Shown here: positions 7,266 to 15,228 of the stretch, piece after piece
How the letters are laid out: each line of letters begins with the position of its first letter
Position numbering within the stretch: the stretch's first letter is position 1
Origin: Flavobacterium agri
GTDB lineage: Bacteria > Bacteroidota > Bacteroidia > Flavobacteriales > Flavobacteriaceae
Reading direction: 5' to 3'
DNA: 64,000 nt
NCBI RefSeq assembly: GCF_013401995.1
Contig: NZ_JACBJI010000002.1
Coordinates: 186,001 to 250,000 of the forward strand
Program-made: the position numbers and the translations under genes
The notes under the pieces: model-generated
Seen by the model: only the letters and a program-made list of their open reading frames with translations
Told to the model about the DNA's origin: nothing
The model's database searches: none

Positions 7266-9370
7266 AAAAAATCCTGTTTTTGCACGACACCGACCTTTCC
7301 CTTAAACGCGGGGCCGAGCTTACCATCAACCAACTCGTGAATCTCGGTTTGGGGAAAGGTTTTCGTGTGGAAACTGATTTGCTGACGGATCTCGAATCCG
7401 CTAGAAACAACATTCTTTCTGCCGATTTGGTCATCGTAAACAGCACGTCGCGATGCAAATTCGAAAAGGAATTGCTGGTTTTTTTGATCGATAGCGGAAT
7501 CGGTTACGCCAAAGTGGAATACGATTATAACTTCTGTTCGAGACGCAACATCATTTGTACGGTGGACCCAAACCAAAAACTATGTTGCGACGGTGAAAAA
7601 TTCCATTTATATCGAAAGTTGTTTTCGAAATCGTTGCTCAATTGCTTCCAATCGCCACGGCATCTCGAAAGTCATAAGGAATTTTTTGGGGAAGCGATCC
7701 ATGAAAATGTACTTATAATGCCACCGACAGTCGAAGTCGATTCGCTTCAGATTTCATCACAAAAAGACGATTCGACAATCCCGTTTTTCGGCGATTTAAG
7801 TTTTCTGAAAGGCGCCAAGGCATTCGTAGAATTCGCATCGGCCAATCCTCAAAAGCGATTTGTGGTTTACGGGCGCAACAAAACCGATCTGGCGATTCCT
7901 ACCAATATCGAATTTCGCGACATGATCGACAACGAAAAAGTGCTTGAGATTTTGGGTCGCACGAAACAGTTTTTTTGTCAGCCGTTTTGGCCCGAACCGT
8001 CGGGAAGATTGGCCGCCGAAGCGTTTTTGTCGGGTTGCGAGATCATCGCCAACGACCGCATCGGTACGTTTTCGTTCGATTTTTATCCGAACGACATCGA
8101 ACGCGCCAAAAAAGAAATGAAAGAGACGCCCGAAATTTTCTGGAGCCGGCTCGAAGAAATTATCGGGAAGGCACAACCCGAAATCCCAACTATGGGAAAA
8201 GTGCTCGTGAAAAAGAATTCGGGCGGATTGGGCGACATCTTTTTTTGCCTGCCTGCACTTAATTTATTGAACCAGGCCGCCGATGAGGTGAGTTTTGCGG
8301 TAGAAGCGCGGCTTGTTTCTTTTTTGTCCGGATATGTGAAAAATAGTGCGATTGTCGACAGGAATTTGGTCGATGAATCGGATTTCGATACGGTTGTAGA
8401 ACTCGGAAATTATCCGGCCTATATGGGCGTAAAATTGCCTGACGCCATAAAATATTCGACGCACAAACGCATCCGTCAGCACGCGGCCCAACATTATGTG
8501 GACGGATTGTCGAGGCTGCATCGCGATCTCAATTATTCGAAAATCCAGTATCCGTATTTTCCAAAGAAAACCAATCTGGAGAAACCGTATTTCACGATTC
8601 ATCCCGGCGCCGGATTTTTGCTCAAGGCTTGGCCGGCAAAGGAATTCGCGAAAGTGATTGCCGAAATTCTGGAACGTTACCCGGAATTGGAGTGTCGGAT
8701 TTTTTTAGGCAAAGACGAGCCTGATCCGACAGTGTTTTTGCGTTCTGATACAAGGATTTCGATCGAGAACGGAGACCTTGAAGCCGTAGCCGAAACCTTG
8801 AAAGCAGCGATTTTCCACATTGGTAACGACTCGGGAATCACGCATTTGGCCGAAGCGTTCAACATTCCAACCGTCGGGATTTACGGGCCGACCGGACCAG
8901 GCGTTTGGGGAAGCCTCGCCGAAATGTATGAAACCGTGTACGGCAAAGAAGGCAATTGCGATTTGACGTGCGATTTCCGGATTTTGGTCAATTGTCAGGA
9001 TCGGGTTTGCCTGTCGTCGATCACGCCTTCGAAAGTTATGGGCGCGGTCTTGAAATTGTTGCAGCGGATATTTCCTGAAAAATCCAGCAAACCGATGATT
9101 AATCCGGGATTGGATGTAAAATGGAATGTAGACGATTGCATCCTCAAGCTCGGTCAAACCGAATTCACGATCAATTTCAACAATGCGGAAACTAAATCGA
9201 AAGTGCTACGACTGCTTTCGGGAAATTTTGATGGTTTGGATCAAGAGATGCAACAGTTTACAGACTTCCTTGAGCAACAGTTCATGATTTTAACGCCGCC
9301 CGAAACTGTGGTGCTGATGGGAAATTCCTTTAACAAAAAGGGAGTAAAAACTGTACTTGACAGTCTCTGA
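7262..9370 (+). CDS. fused GT4-like / GT9 heptosyltransferase-like protein with C-terminal accessory domain
   Basis: This 702-residue protein starts with TTG inside the TTGA overlap with the repeat-lipoprotein gene; no upstream alternative exists in frame. Residues 1-305 resemble a GT-B glycosyltransferase of the GT4 kind, with LSLKRGAELTINQL near the start and an E-x7-E motif (EPSGRLAAE, 245-253). Residues 311-610 are GT9/heptosyltransferase-like: GGLGD (321-325), HPGAG (447-451), GNDSGITHLAEA (521-532), GPTGPGVWG and four cysteines (566, 570, 578, 583) where GT9 proteins often carry a Cys cluster. Residues about 613-702 form an extra domain (two strands, then helices with RLLSGNFDGLDQEM) that looks like a small winged-helix/PqqD-type peptide-recognition fold; that last point is tentative. 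Sugar donor and acceptor are unknown. Confidence 0.8.
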   Translation: MKKILFLHDTDLSLKRGAELTINQLVNLGLGKGFRVETDLLTDLESARNNILSADLVIVNSTSRCKFEKELLVFLIDSGIGYAKVEYDYNFCSRRNIICTVDPNQKLCCDGEKFHLYRKLFSKSLLNCFQSPRHLESHKEFFGEAIHENVLIMPPTVEVDSLQISSQKDDSTIPFFGDLSFLKGAKAFVEFASANPQKRFVVYGRNKTDLAIPTNIEFRDMIDNEKVLEILGRTKQFFCQPFWPEPSGRLAAEAFLSGCEIIANDRIGTFSFDFYPNDIERAKKEMKETPEIFWSRLEEIIGKAQPEIPTMGKVLVKKNSGGLGDIFFCLPALNLLNQAADEVSFAVEARLVSFLSGYVKNSAIVDRNLVDESDFDTVVELGNYPAYMGVKLPDAIKYSTHKRIRQHAAQHYVDGLSRLHRDLNYSKIQYPYFPKKTNLEKPYFTIHPGAGFLLKAWPAKEFAKVIAEILERYPELECRIFLGKDEPDPTVFLRSDTRISIENGDLEAVAETLKAAIFHIGNDSGITHLAEAFNIPTVGIYGPTGPGVWGSLAEMYETVYGKEGNCDLTCDFRILVNCQDRVCLSSITPSKVMGAVLKLLQRIFPEKSSKPMINPGLDVKWNVDDCILKLGQTEFTINFNNAETKSKVLRLLSGNFDGLDQEMQQFTDFLEQQFMILTPPETVVLMGNSFNKKGVKTVLDSL

Positions 9371-9391
9371 ACTTCGGGATTTTCCAAAAAA

Positions 9392-9417
9392 AAAGACCGC
9401 TCAAAAAAGCGGCCTTT
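9392..9417. terminator. bidirectional terminator hairpin
   Basis: AAAGACCGCT, a CAAAAA loop and AGCGGCCTTT form a 10-bp stem with one G-U or mismatched position. On the minus strand it is followed by a run of T, so it ends the bacilliredoxin transcript; it may also stop the glycosyltransferase transcript from the left. Confidence 0.75.
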
Positions 9418-9435
9418 CAACTTCTGTAACGGATA

Positions 9436-9846
9436 TTAACAATATTCCTCGTACGCATCCTTTAGGTTCTCGGCGATAATCTCAGCCGGACGACCTTCGA
9501 TATGGTGACGTTCGAGCATGTGCACCAATTCACCATCCTTGAACAAAGCCATGCTTGGCGAAGAAGGCGGGAAAGGGAACATTTTGTCGCGGGCCGCGTC
9601 TACGGCATCGCGCTCCATTCCGGCGAAAACAGTTACCAAATGATCGGGTTTCTTGCTTCCGTCAAGGCTCATTTTTGCTCCCGGACGCGCGTTTCTGGCG
9701 GCGCATCCGCAAACCGAATTCACGACAACCAAAGTCGTTCCGGGCAACGAGAGTGCCGATTCTACAGCGTCGGCGCTATATAATTCCTGAAAACCGGCTG
9801 AAACGAGTTCCTCGCGCATCGGTTTTACCAATTCTTCTGGATACAT
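9436..9846 (-). CDS. BrxA/BrxB-family bacilliredoxin
   Basis: This 136-residue thioredoxin-fold protein is of the DUF1094 (YphP/BrxA/BrxB) family, which removes bacillithiol from protein cysteines in low-GC Gram-positives and is also common in Bacteroidota. The family marker VVNSVCGCAARNARPGA is present, with the redox pair Cys46-Gly-Cys48. The full family length is covered. A TATCTTTG box (9871-9878 on the minus strand) sits 24 bases upstream of the ATG, with the nearest TTG slightly too far away. It is a single-gene unit ended by the hairpin at 9392-9417. Confidence 0.9.
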   Translation of the reverse strand: MYPEELVKPMREELVSAGFQELYSADAVESALSLPGTTLVVVNSVCGCAARNARPGAKMSLDGSKKPDHLVTVFAGMERDAVDAARDKMFPFPPSSPSMALFKDGELVHMLERHHIEGRPAEIIAENLKDAYEEYC

Positions 9847-9953
9847 AACAAAAGTGCTAAAGTTAGGCTACAAAGATACGCAGAAATGCTAATTATAACC
9901 CGACAATCCACAATCGGAAAAACCAATCAAGTGCATAGGTTTGGACTATGATG

Positions 9954-12200
9954 TCAATTGAGCGTATATCGCAACCCGCAAAATGTACGCAATCCTTGAT
10001 TAGGAGCGTACACATACGTCGGGTCGAAAGTCAACGCATAGGGGTTGGAAGGCGTCGCGATCACATTGCCGTTCGAATCGTATTCCACGTTATGGTCGAA
10101 CGGATCATCCGCATTGGCAATCAGGAACGGTGCTTTTTTGGCCGGTGTCCAATCGAGCAAGTTCTTTATCCCGAAATACAATTCCAGATTCCGTATGCCT
10201 TTATAGGTGAATTGTATGTTTTGGATGCTCCATGTAGGAGAATGATCGTCGCGCGGATCTAACGGACCCAGCAAAGGCAGTCGCATCGGACCATAAATAT
10301 TTCCCGTGTAATCGATGTCGAAAGCTGTTCCCGGGATTCGATACGAAATCGCCCAAGTGCCCGAAAAGCGTTCGGTAAGTGCCTGACGCGTCGTTTTTCC
10401 GTTCTCGGTACGCGTGACATCCATGAAAGTCGCGCCGATCGTGGCTTTGATGCCATTCGGAAGCACGAGGTCGACATTGCCGCTGATACCTTTCGTGACC
10501 GCATGTCCGTCGAGATTCCTGTAAATGATCTGGTTCGGATTGGTGTCGTAATCGGGCAGGATCGAATTCGTGAAATACGTGTACCAGGCTGCAGTCTCTA
10601 CATGCAGTACGCCTCCGTTTTCGAACCTGAACTTGCGCAACAGATTCAAGTTGGCATTCCAAGAACGTTCGGGTTTTATGTCGCCGACTACCACAACATC
10701 GCGCGCTCCGGTCAAGGCCGCATGCTCTTCGGTAAACAGATTCACGACGCGGAAGCCCGTTCCCGAATTCAGCCTCAAAATCGTGCCGTCCTTGAAACTC
10801 CATTTGTAGGCAAGCCGAGGCGTAAAAATCGATCCGTGGCGGTTGTTGTAATCGTATCTCGCACCGAGAAGCAGTTTGTGTCTTTCGGCAAGTTTGATTT
10901 CATCCTGGGCGAAAAAACCCGGAATATTCATATGATCGGCTTTTTCGGTAGCCGTCGTATTGTCGTTGTAATATTGGTAACGGAAGGCCGCCCCGAAAAG
11001 CAGGTCGTGCCTGTCGAGTTTTTTGTCCCAGGTGAATTGACCGAAGCCGATGCGTTGTCGCGCCAAATACATGATATCGCCGTAAGCCGCGTTCTGGTCA
11101 TGGTCGGTATACGAATATTGGAAAAGCACTTTTTCCTTTATCGGAAGCTCGTAAGCGCCGACGATTTCAAAACGGCTCGTATAAATGCTTTCGCCATAGA
11201 CTTCGTCTCCACCGCGATGGCGTTTCCTCCATTGCATCTCACCGCCCCAACGGTCTTCGTAATAATAGCGACCCATGATCGAGAACAGCTTGTTGTCGGC
11301 TCGCTCGAAATTCCATTTCTGGAAAACCGAGATGCGGTCCTGAAGCGTGACATCGGTAAAATTGTCGCCGTTTTCGTCAATCGGGTTGCTGTAGTTGAAA
11401 TAATTGACTCCGGTAAGCGCACTTGCTTTTTCGGAAGCCGTAAATTTGAAACTCATATCGGCATTCGTCTCGCCCCAACTCGTAGTGAACGCATCGGCAT
11501 AAAAAGCCGGACTTGTGCGCGCGGTTTTGGTGATGATGTTGATCAGTCCGCCGACGGCCTCGCTTCCGTAAAGTGAAGAAGCCGGGCCTTTCACGACTTC
11601 GATGCGATCCAAAATCGAATTCGGGATTCCCGATAATCCGTAAACCGTCGACAATCCGCTTACGATGGGCATTCCATCAATCAAAACGAGCGTATACGGG
11701 CCTTCAAGTCCGTTGATGTGGATATCGCCCGTGTTGCAAATGTTGCAATTGAGCTGTGGACGTACACCGTTCACGTTCTGCAAGGCTTCGAATACATTCG
11801 CCGTCGGATTTTTTTTGAAATAAGCAGGTTTGTAGCTTTCTACAGGCACCGGGCTTTCCGATCGCGAAACCGCTTTCAATGTTCCAGTGACGACGACTTC
11901 CTCGAGCGCATTGTCTTCTTTGAGATCGAAATTGAGCGTGGCTTCGGAACCGTCCGAAACCGTGACGCTTTTGGATTGGCGTTGCATTCCGACGAAAGAA
12001 GCTGCGATTTGATGCTTCCCCTTTGGCAGATTTTCAAAACGGAATTTCCCCACGGAATCGGTCATCACCGAATTGTTTTTTAAAGAGATCACGACGTTTT
12101 CCAACGGTTTTCCGTCGAGTCTTACGGTTCCCGAAACACTTCCTTGGGAAAAAGCGAACAGGTTTAGAAAAAGAAATCCAAAAAGGAAGTTTAGTTTCAC
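9954..12200 (-). CDS. TonB-dependent outer-membrane receptor, probably for a metal
   Basis: This 748-residue outer-membrane receptor has a signal peptide, then an N-terminal carboxypeptidase-regulatory-like beta domain (about 20-95), the TonB-box region EEVVVTGT (about 105), a plug domain and a 22-strand-type barrel ending in an aromatic-rich strand. The plug contains CNICNTGDIHINGLEG, a paired-Cys motif of a subgroup of CirA/BtuB-like receptors. The start is GTG at 12200; there is no ATG nearby. It is divergent from mntH, with an 82-bp shared promoter region and a palindrome on its -7 box. Manganese or another divalent metal is therefore the likely cargo; this is inferred from neighbours, not from the barrel. 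Confidence 0.85.
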   Translation of the reverse strand: MKLNFLFGFLFLNLFAFSQGSVSGTVRLDGKPLENVVISLKNNSVMTDSVGKFRFENLPKGKHQIAASFVGMQRQSKSVTVSDGSEATLNFDLKEDNALEEVVVTGTLKAVSRSESPVPVESYKPAYFKKNPTANVFEALQNVNGVRPQLNCNICNTGDIHINGLEGPYTLVLIDGMPIVSGLSTVYGLSGIPNSILDRIEVVKGPASSLYGSEAVGGLINIITKTARTSPAFYADAFTTSWGETNADMSFKFTASEKASALTGVNYFNYSNPIDENGDNFTDVTLQDRISVFQKWNFERADNKLFSIMGRYYYEDRWGGEMQWRKRHRGGDEVYGESIYTSRFEIVGAYELPIKEKVLFQYSYTDHDQNAAYGDIMYLARQRIGFGQFTWDKKLDRHDLLFGAAFRYQYYNDNTTATEKADHMNIPGFFAQDEIKLAERHKLLLGARYDYNNRHGSIFTPRLAYKWSFKDGTILRLNSGTGFRVVNLFTEEHAALTGARDVVVVGDIKPERSWNANLNLLRKFRFENGGVLHVETAAWYTYFTNSILPDYDTNPNQIIYRNLDGHAVTKGISGNVDLVLPNGIKATIGATFMDVTRTENGKTTRQALTERFSGTWAISYRIPGTAFDIDYTGNIYGPMRLPLLGPLDPRDDHSPTWSIQNIQFTYKGIRNLELYFGIKNLLDWTPAKKAPFLIANADDPFDHNVEYDSNGNVIATPSNPYALTFDPTYVYAPNQGLRTFCGLRYTLN

Positions 12201-12211
12201 AATAATTAAAA

Positions 12212-12227
12212 TTTAGACAAATCTAAA
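12212..12227. promoter_or_regulatory. candidate MntR/DtxR-type operator
   Basis: TTTAGA-CAAA-TCTAAA is a perfect 6-bp inverted repeat with a 4-base spacer. It resembles the TTTAG...CTAAA half-sites of DtxR/SirR-type boxes and covers the -7 box of the receptor gene. An mntR gene lies 2 kb away. Binding is inferred. Confidence 0.55.
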
Positions 12228-12247
12228 AATTAAATTTGTCGAAACAA
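12218..12247 (-). promoter_or_regulatory. promoter of the TonB receptor
   Basis: On the minus strand, TTG (12247-12245), a 19-base spacer and TAGATTTG (12225-12218) match the Bacteroidota consensus. Transcription should start about 10 bases before the GTG codon, leaving almost no leader. Confidence 0.75.
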
Positions 12248-12266
12248 AAAATAAAATTTACATTTG
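12236..12266 (+). promoter_or_regulatory. promoter of mntH
   Basis: TTG (12236-12238), a 20-base spacer and TACATTTG (12259-12266) match the Bacteroidota consensus. It overlaps the divergent receptor promoter, and the predicted leader before the GTG at 12283 is only about 10 bases. Confidence 0.75.
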
Positions 12267-12282
12267 GGTTAAAATTTGCAAA

Positions 12283-14157
12283 GTGAAGGGTAAATCACTC
12301 GAAGAAGTACACGAATCGGTCTCGACGCAGAACAAAGCCAAAGGTTTTAGGAAAATCCTTGCGTTTTTAGGGCCGGCTTATTTGATCTCGGTCGGATATA
12401 TGGATCCCGGAAACTGGGCGACCGACATCGCCGGAGGCAGCCAATTCGGTTATGCGCTGATTTGGGTGTTGCTCATGAGCAACATCATGGCGCTGCTTTT
12501 ACAAAGTTTGAGCGCGCGTCTTGGAATCGTCACGCAGCGGGATCTGGCACAGGCTTCACGCGAAACCTATTCACCTTTCGTCAATTATGTTTTATACTTT
12601 TTGGCCGAAATCGCGATTGCGGCGTGCGACCTGGCCGAAGTGCTCGGTATGGCCATCGGTTTGAACCTGTTGTTCGACATTCCGTTGTTGCACGGCGTGT
12701 TCATCACGGTTTTAGACACTTTCCTGTTGCTTTTCCTGATCAACAAAGGCATCCGCAAAATGGAAGCCTTCATCATTGCGCTAGTGGCGATTATCGGATT
12801 TTCGTTCATCTGCGAGATGATTTTCGCCCAACCCGAACTACCCAAAATCGCCGCGGGATTGATTCCTTCGTTGCCCGGAGAAGCCGCGTTGTATATCGCG
12901 ATCGGGATTATCGGGGCGACCGTGATGCCTCACAATTTATACCTGCATTCGTCTCTGGTACAGACGCGCAAATTCGACCGCACCAAAGAAGGCGTAAAGC
13001 AAGCGCTCAAATACAATTTCATCGATTCGACGATAGCGCTCAACCTCGCATTTTTCGTGAATGCCGCCATCCTGATTTTGGCCGCCGCGACATTTTATAA
13101 GAACGGAATGTACGATGTTGCCGAAATACAGGACGCACATAAATTTCTTGCGCCGATGTTAGGCACGAAATGGGCCGCGATCCTGTTCGCGGTCGCGTTG
13201 ATTGCCGCAGGTCAAAGTTCTACCGTCACCGGAACACTTGCGGGCCAAATCATCATGGAAGGTTATCTGAATCTGCGCATCCAACCTTGGGTTCGCCGTA
13301 TTTTGACGCGTCTGATCGCGATCGTTCCGGCGGTGATCACCATTTCGTATTTCGGCGAAAGCGTTACCGGAAAACTGCTGATTTTGAGTCAGGTGATTTT
13401 GAGTCTGCAACTCGGATTCGCGATTATCCCGTTGATCCATTTCGTGAGCGACAAGACCAAAATGAAAGGTTTCCACATCAATCGCATCACACAAATTTCG
13501 GCATGGCTAATTGCTTTGGTGATCGTTTCGCTCAACGGAAGATTGGTGTACGCCGAAATCAAAGGCTGGCTCGAAACCTCCGAAAATCCTACGCTTTTGT
13601 GGTTTACGGTTGTTCCGTTGGCAATCGCTTTCCTGATTTTGTTGCTGTACATCGTGATCAAACCGTTCGTGATCAAGCCGAAAGAACACATCTACAACCA
13701 TTCGCCTCACCATCTCAAACTTAAATACGTCCACACGGGCGAATCGGCCAAAAAGAACATAGCGGTTACCGTTGATTTTTCGGCCGCCGACGAGAACGCG
13801 CTCAACAATGCGTTCGCGCTTGGCGGAACCGATGCCAAATACACGTTGATACACGTAGTGGAAACGGTGGGCGCAATCATGTATGGAGACGAGATCGTCG
13901 ACCACGAAACTTCGGTAGACGAACAATTGTTGCAGGAATACGACGAAATGCTCACGTCTAAAGGCTATACCATCGAAACCAAACTCGCGTTCGGGAATCC
14001 GGGCAAAGGCATTGCGAAACTCGTAAACGCGGGCAATTTCGACGTTTTGGTCATGGGCACGCACGGTCATTCGGGCTTCAAGGATTTGCTTTTCGGGACG
14101 ACCGTGAGTAAAGTGCGGCACGGGATTTCGATTCCGCTTGTGATTGTAAAGAAGTGA
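12283..14157 (+). CDS. mntH: Nramp Mn2+/Fe2+ transporter fused to a UspA domain
   Basis: This 624-residue proton-coupled divalent metal importer is of the Nramp family. The metal-site motifs are DPGN (41-44, TM1) and MPHN (215-218, TM6), and eleven or so membrane segments run to about residue 465. A linker follows, then a universal-stress-protein domain (about 485-624) with VTVDFSAADENA at its start and GTHGHSGFKDLLFGTTVSKV near the end, the usual UspA nucleotide-binding G-x2-G-x9-G region. Plain MntH is about 410 residues, so the fusion is real and the Usp part is complete. The start is GTG. Co-orientation with mntR and the divergent receptor support a manganese uptake role. Confidence 0.92.
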   Translation: MKGKSLEEVHESVSTQNKAKGFRKILAFLGPAYLISVGYMDPGNWATDIAGGSQFGYALIWVLLMSNIMALLLQSLSARLGIVTQRDLAQASRETYSPFVNYVLYFLAEIAIAACDLAEVLGMAIGLNLLFDIPLLHGVFITVLDTFLLLFLINKGIRKMEAFIIALVAIIGFSFICEMIFAQPELPKIAAGLIPSLPGEAALYIAIGIIGATVMPHNLYLHSSLVQTRKFDRTKEGVKQALKYNFIDSTIALNLAFFVNAAILILAAATFYKNGMYDVAEIQDAHKFLAPMLGTKWAAILFAVALIAAGQSSTVTGTLAGQIIMEGYLNLRIQPWVRRILTRLIAIVPAVITISYFGESVTGKLLILSQVILSLQLGFAIIPLIHFVSDKTKMKGFHINRITQISAWLIALVIVSLNGRLVYAEIKGWLETSENPTLLWFTVVPLAIAFLILLLYIVIKPFVIKPKEHIYNHSPHHLKLKYVHTGESAKKNIAVTVDFSAADENALNNAFALGGTDAKYTLIHVVETVGAIMYGDEIVDHETSVDEQLLQEYDEMLTSKGYTIETKLAFGNPGKGIAKLVNAGNFDVLVMGTHGHSGFKDLLFGTTVSKVRHGISIPLVIVKK

Positions 14158-14290
14158 TTTTGAGGTGAAACTTGAAATGTGAAACGTAAAATGAGTGAGG
14201 TTTCGTAAAACCAAGACATGCGTCTCATCTCAAGTTTCTCATCTCAGGTTTCTCATCAAACATTTCACAAACAACATTTTACATTTAACA
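14158..14290. other. mntH-mntR spacer with short repeats
   Basis: This 133-bp spacer carries three imperfect copies of a TTTCTCATCTCA-type 12-mer (14220-14257). TACATTTA just before the mntR ATG resembles a -7 box with the last base changed. mntR could be read from here or from mntH. Confidence 0.4.
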
Positions 14291-14944
14291 ATGACCTTTT
14301 CAGAAGAAAATTACCTCAAGACCATTTACCACCTCACGAGCGTGACAGACGCCGAAGTGAGTACGAACGCGATTGCCGAGAAAATGGAGACAAAAGCTTC
14401 ATCGGTGACCGACATGCTCAAGAAACTGGCCGAGAAGGAACTCGTGAGTTACAAGAAATACCAAGGCGTATCGCTTACCGATCAAGGGTTGCTGGCCGCG
14501 AAAATGATCGTGCGCAAACACCGGCTTTGGGAAGTTTTCCTCGTGGAGAAACTCGATTTTAATTGGGATGAGGTACACGACATAGCCGAACAGCTCGAGC
14601 ACATACAATCTGAACAATTGATCAACCGCCTCGACGATTTTCTCGGGAATCCGACAGAAGACCCGCATGGCGACCCGATTCCGGATGCTTTGGGTCGTAT
14701 CGTCAAGGTCGAGAAGCAATTATTGTCGGAACTCGAGGAAAGCCAATCGGGGATTTGTGTCGGCGTGAAAGATACATCTTCGGAATTCCTCAAATATCTG
14801 GACAAACAGAAAATCTCGCTCGGGACGAAAATCGATATCGTATCGAAAGAAGCGTTCGATTTGTCGTTGCGCATCAAAGCGAACGGATCGGAAATGACGA
14901 TTTCGAACAAGATCGCCGGGAATTTGTTCGTGAGAAAGACGTGA
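14291..14944 (+). CDS. mntR: DtxR/MntR-family metal-dependent repressor
   Basis: This 217-residue regulator is of the DtxR family. An N-terminal winged helix (MTFSEENYLKTIYHL ... KASSVTDMLKKLAEKELV) is followed by the dimerisation/metal domain, with the helix RKHRLWEVFLVEKL, the DEVHDIAEQLEH ligand region and NPTEDPHGDPIP. The C-terminal 65 residues form an SH3/FeoA-like domain. I chose the ATG at 14291 because it begins the conserved helix; the frame extends upstream without homology. The context (mntH, TonB receptor, feoAB) argues that it senses Mn2+ or Fe2+ and represses the uptake genes. Confidence 0.92.
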   Translation: MTFSEENYLKTIYHLTSVTDAEVSTNAIAEKMETKASSVTDMLKKLAEKELVSYKKYQGVSLTDQGLLAAKMIVRKHRLWEVFLVEKLDFNWDEVHDIAEQLEHIQSEQLINRLDDFLGNPTEDPHGDPIPDALGRIVKVEKQLLSELEESQSGICVGVKDTSSEFLKYLDKQKISLGTKIDIVSKEAFDLSLRIKANGSEMTISNKIAGNLFVRKT

Positions 14945-14949
14945 TTCGA

Positions 14950-15105
14950 AGTCGGATTTGCGTGAGGGATGTGAGCGGATATCCTTTTTGGGGTGGCGAG
15001 CGCAGTCGAGGCACCTCAAAAAGATAGCAGCGGCAGCCCGACGGCGGCTTCTAAAACAGTGATGCTATCGCGGACATGAAAGTCGCCGGCACGCCCAAGA
15101 AAAAA
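14950..15105 (+). repeat. dispersed intergenic repeat of the GCGTGAGGGATG...CAGCCCGACGGC type
   Basis: The sequence shares ordered blocks with 42122-42280: GCGTGAGGGATG, AGCGGATAT, GGTGGCGAGCGC, AAAAGATAG, GCAGCCCGACGGC and GCCGGCACGCC. It sits between the convergent mntR and feo genes. A third, inverted and more diverged copy lies near 31765-31955. Confidence 0.75.
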
Positions 15106-15108
15106 TTC

Positions 15109-15228
15109 TCACGAACAACCGCAATCCGGTCCGCATCCGTCCTTTTTCTTCTTCTTGAAAAAGAACTTGCGCGCCAAAAAGAAAACGGCGGCGGCCAAAA
15201 TCCCGAAAGCCAGAATTTCCTGTATCAT
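15109..15228 (-). CDS. FeoB-associated Cys-rich membrane peptide
   Basis: This 39-residue peptide has one membrane helix (QEILAFGILAAAVFFLARKFFF), a lysine run and the tail DGCGPDCGCS. It fits the FeoB-associated Cys-rich family, often encoded directly after feoB in Bacteroidota and Firmicutes and thought to help ferrous iron transport. Its ATG overlaps the feoB TGA in an ATGA quadruplet, so it is translationally coupled. Confidence 0.85.
   Translation of the reverse strand: MIQEILAFGILAAAVFFLARKFFFKKKKKDGCGPDCGCS

Noticed and set aside
10503..11576. A 357-codon plus-strand frame opposite the TonB receptor.
   Set aside because: Shadow of the receptor gene; the receptor has clear domains and the opposite frame has none.
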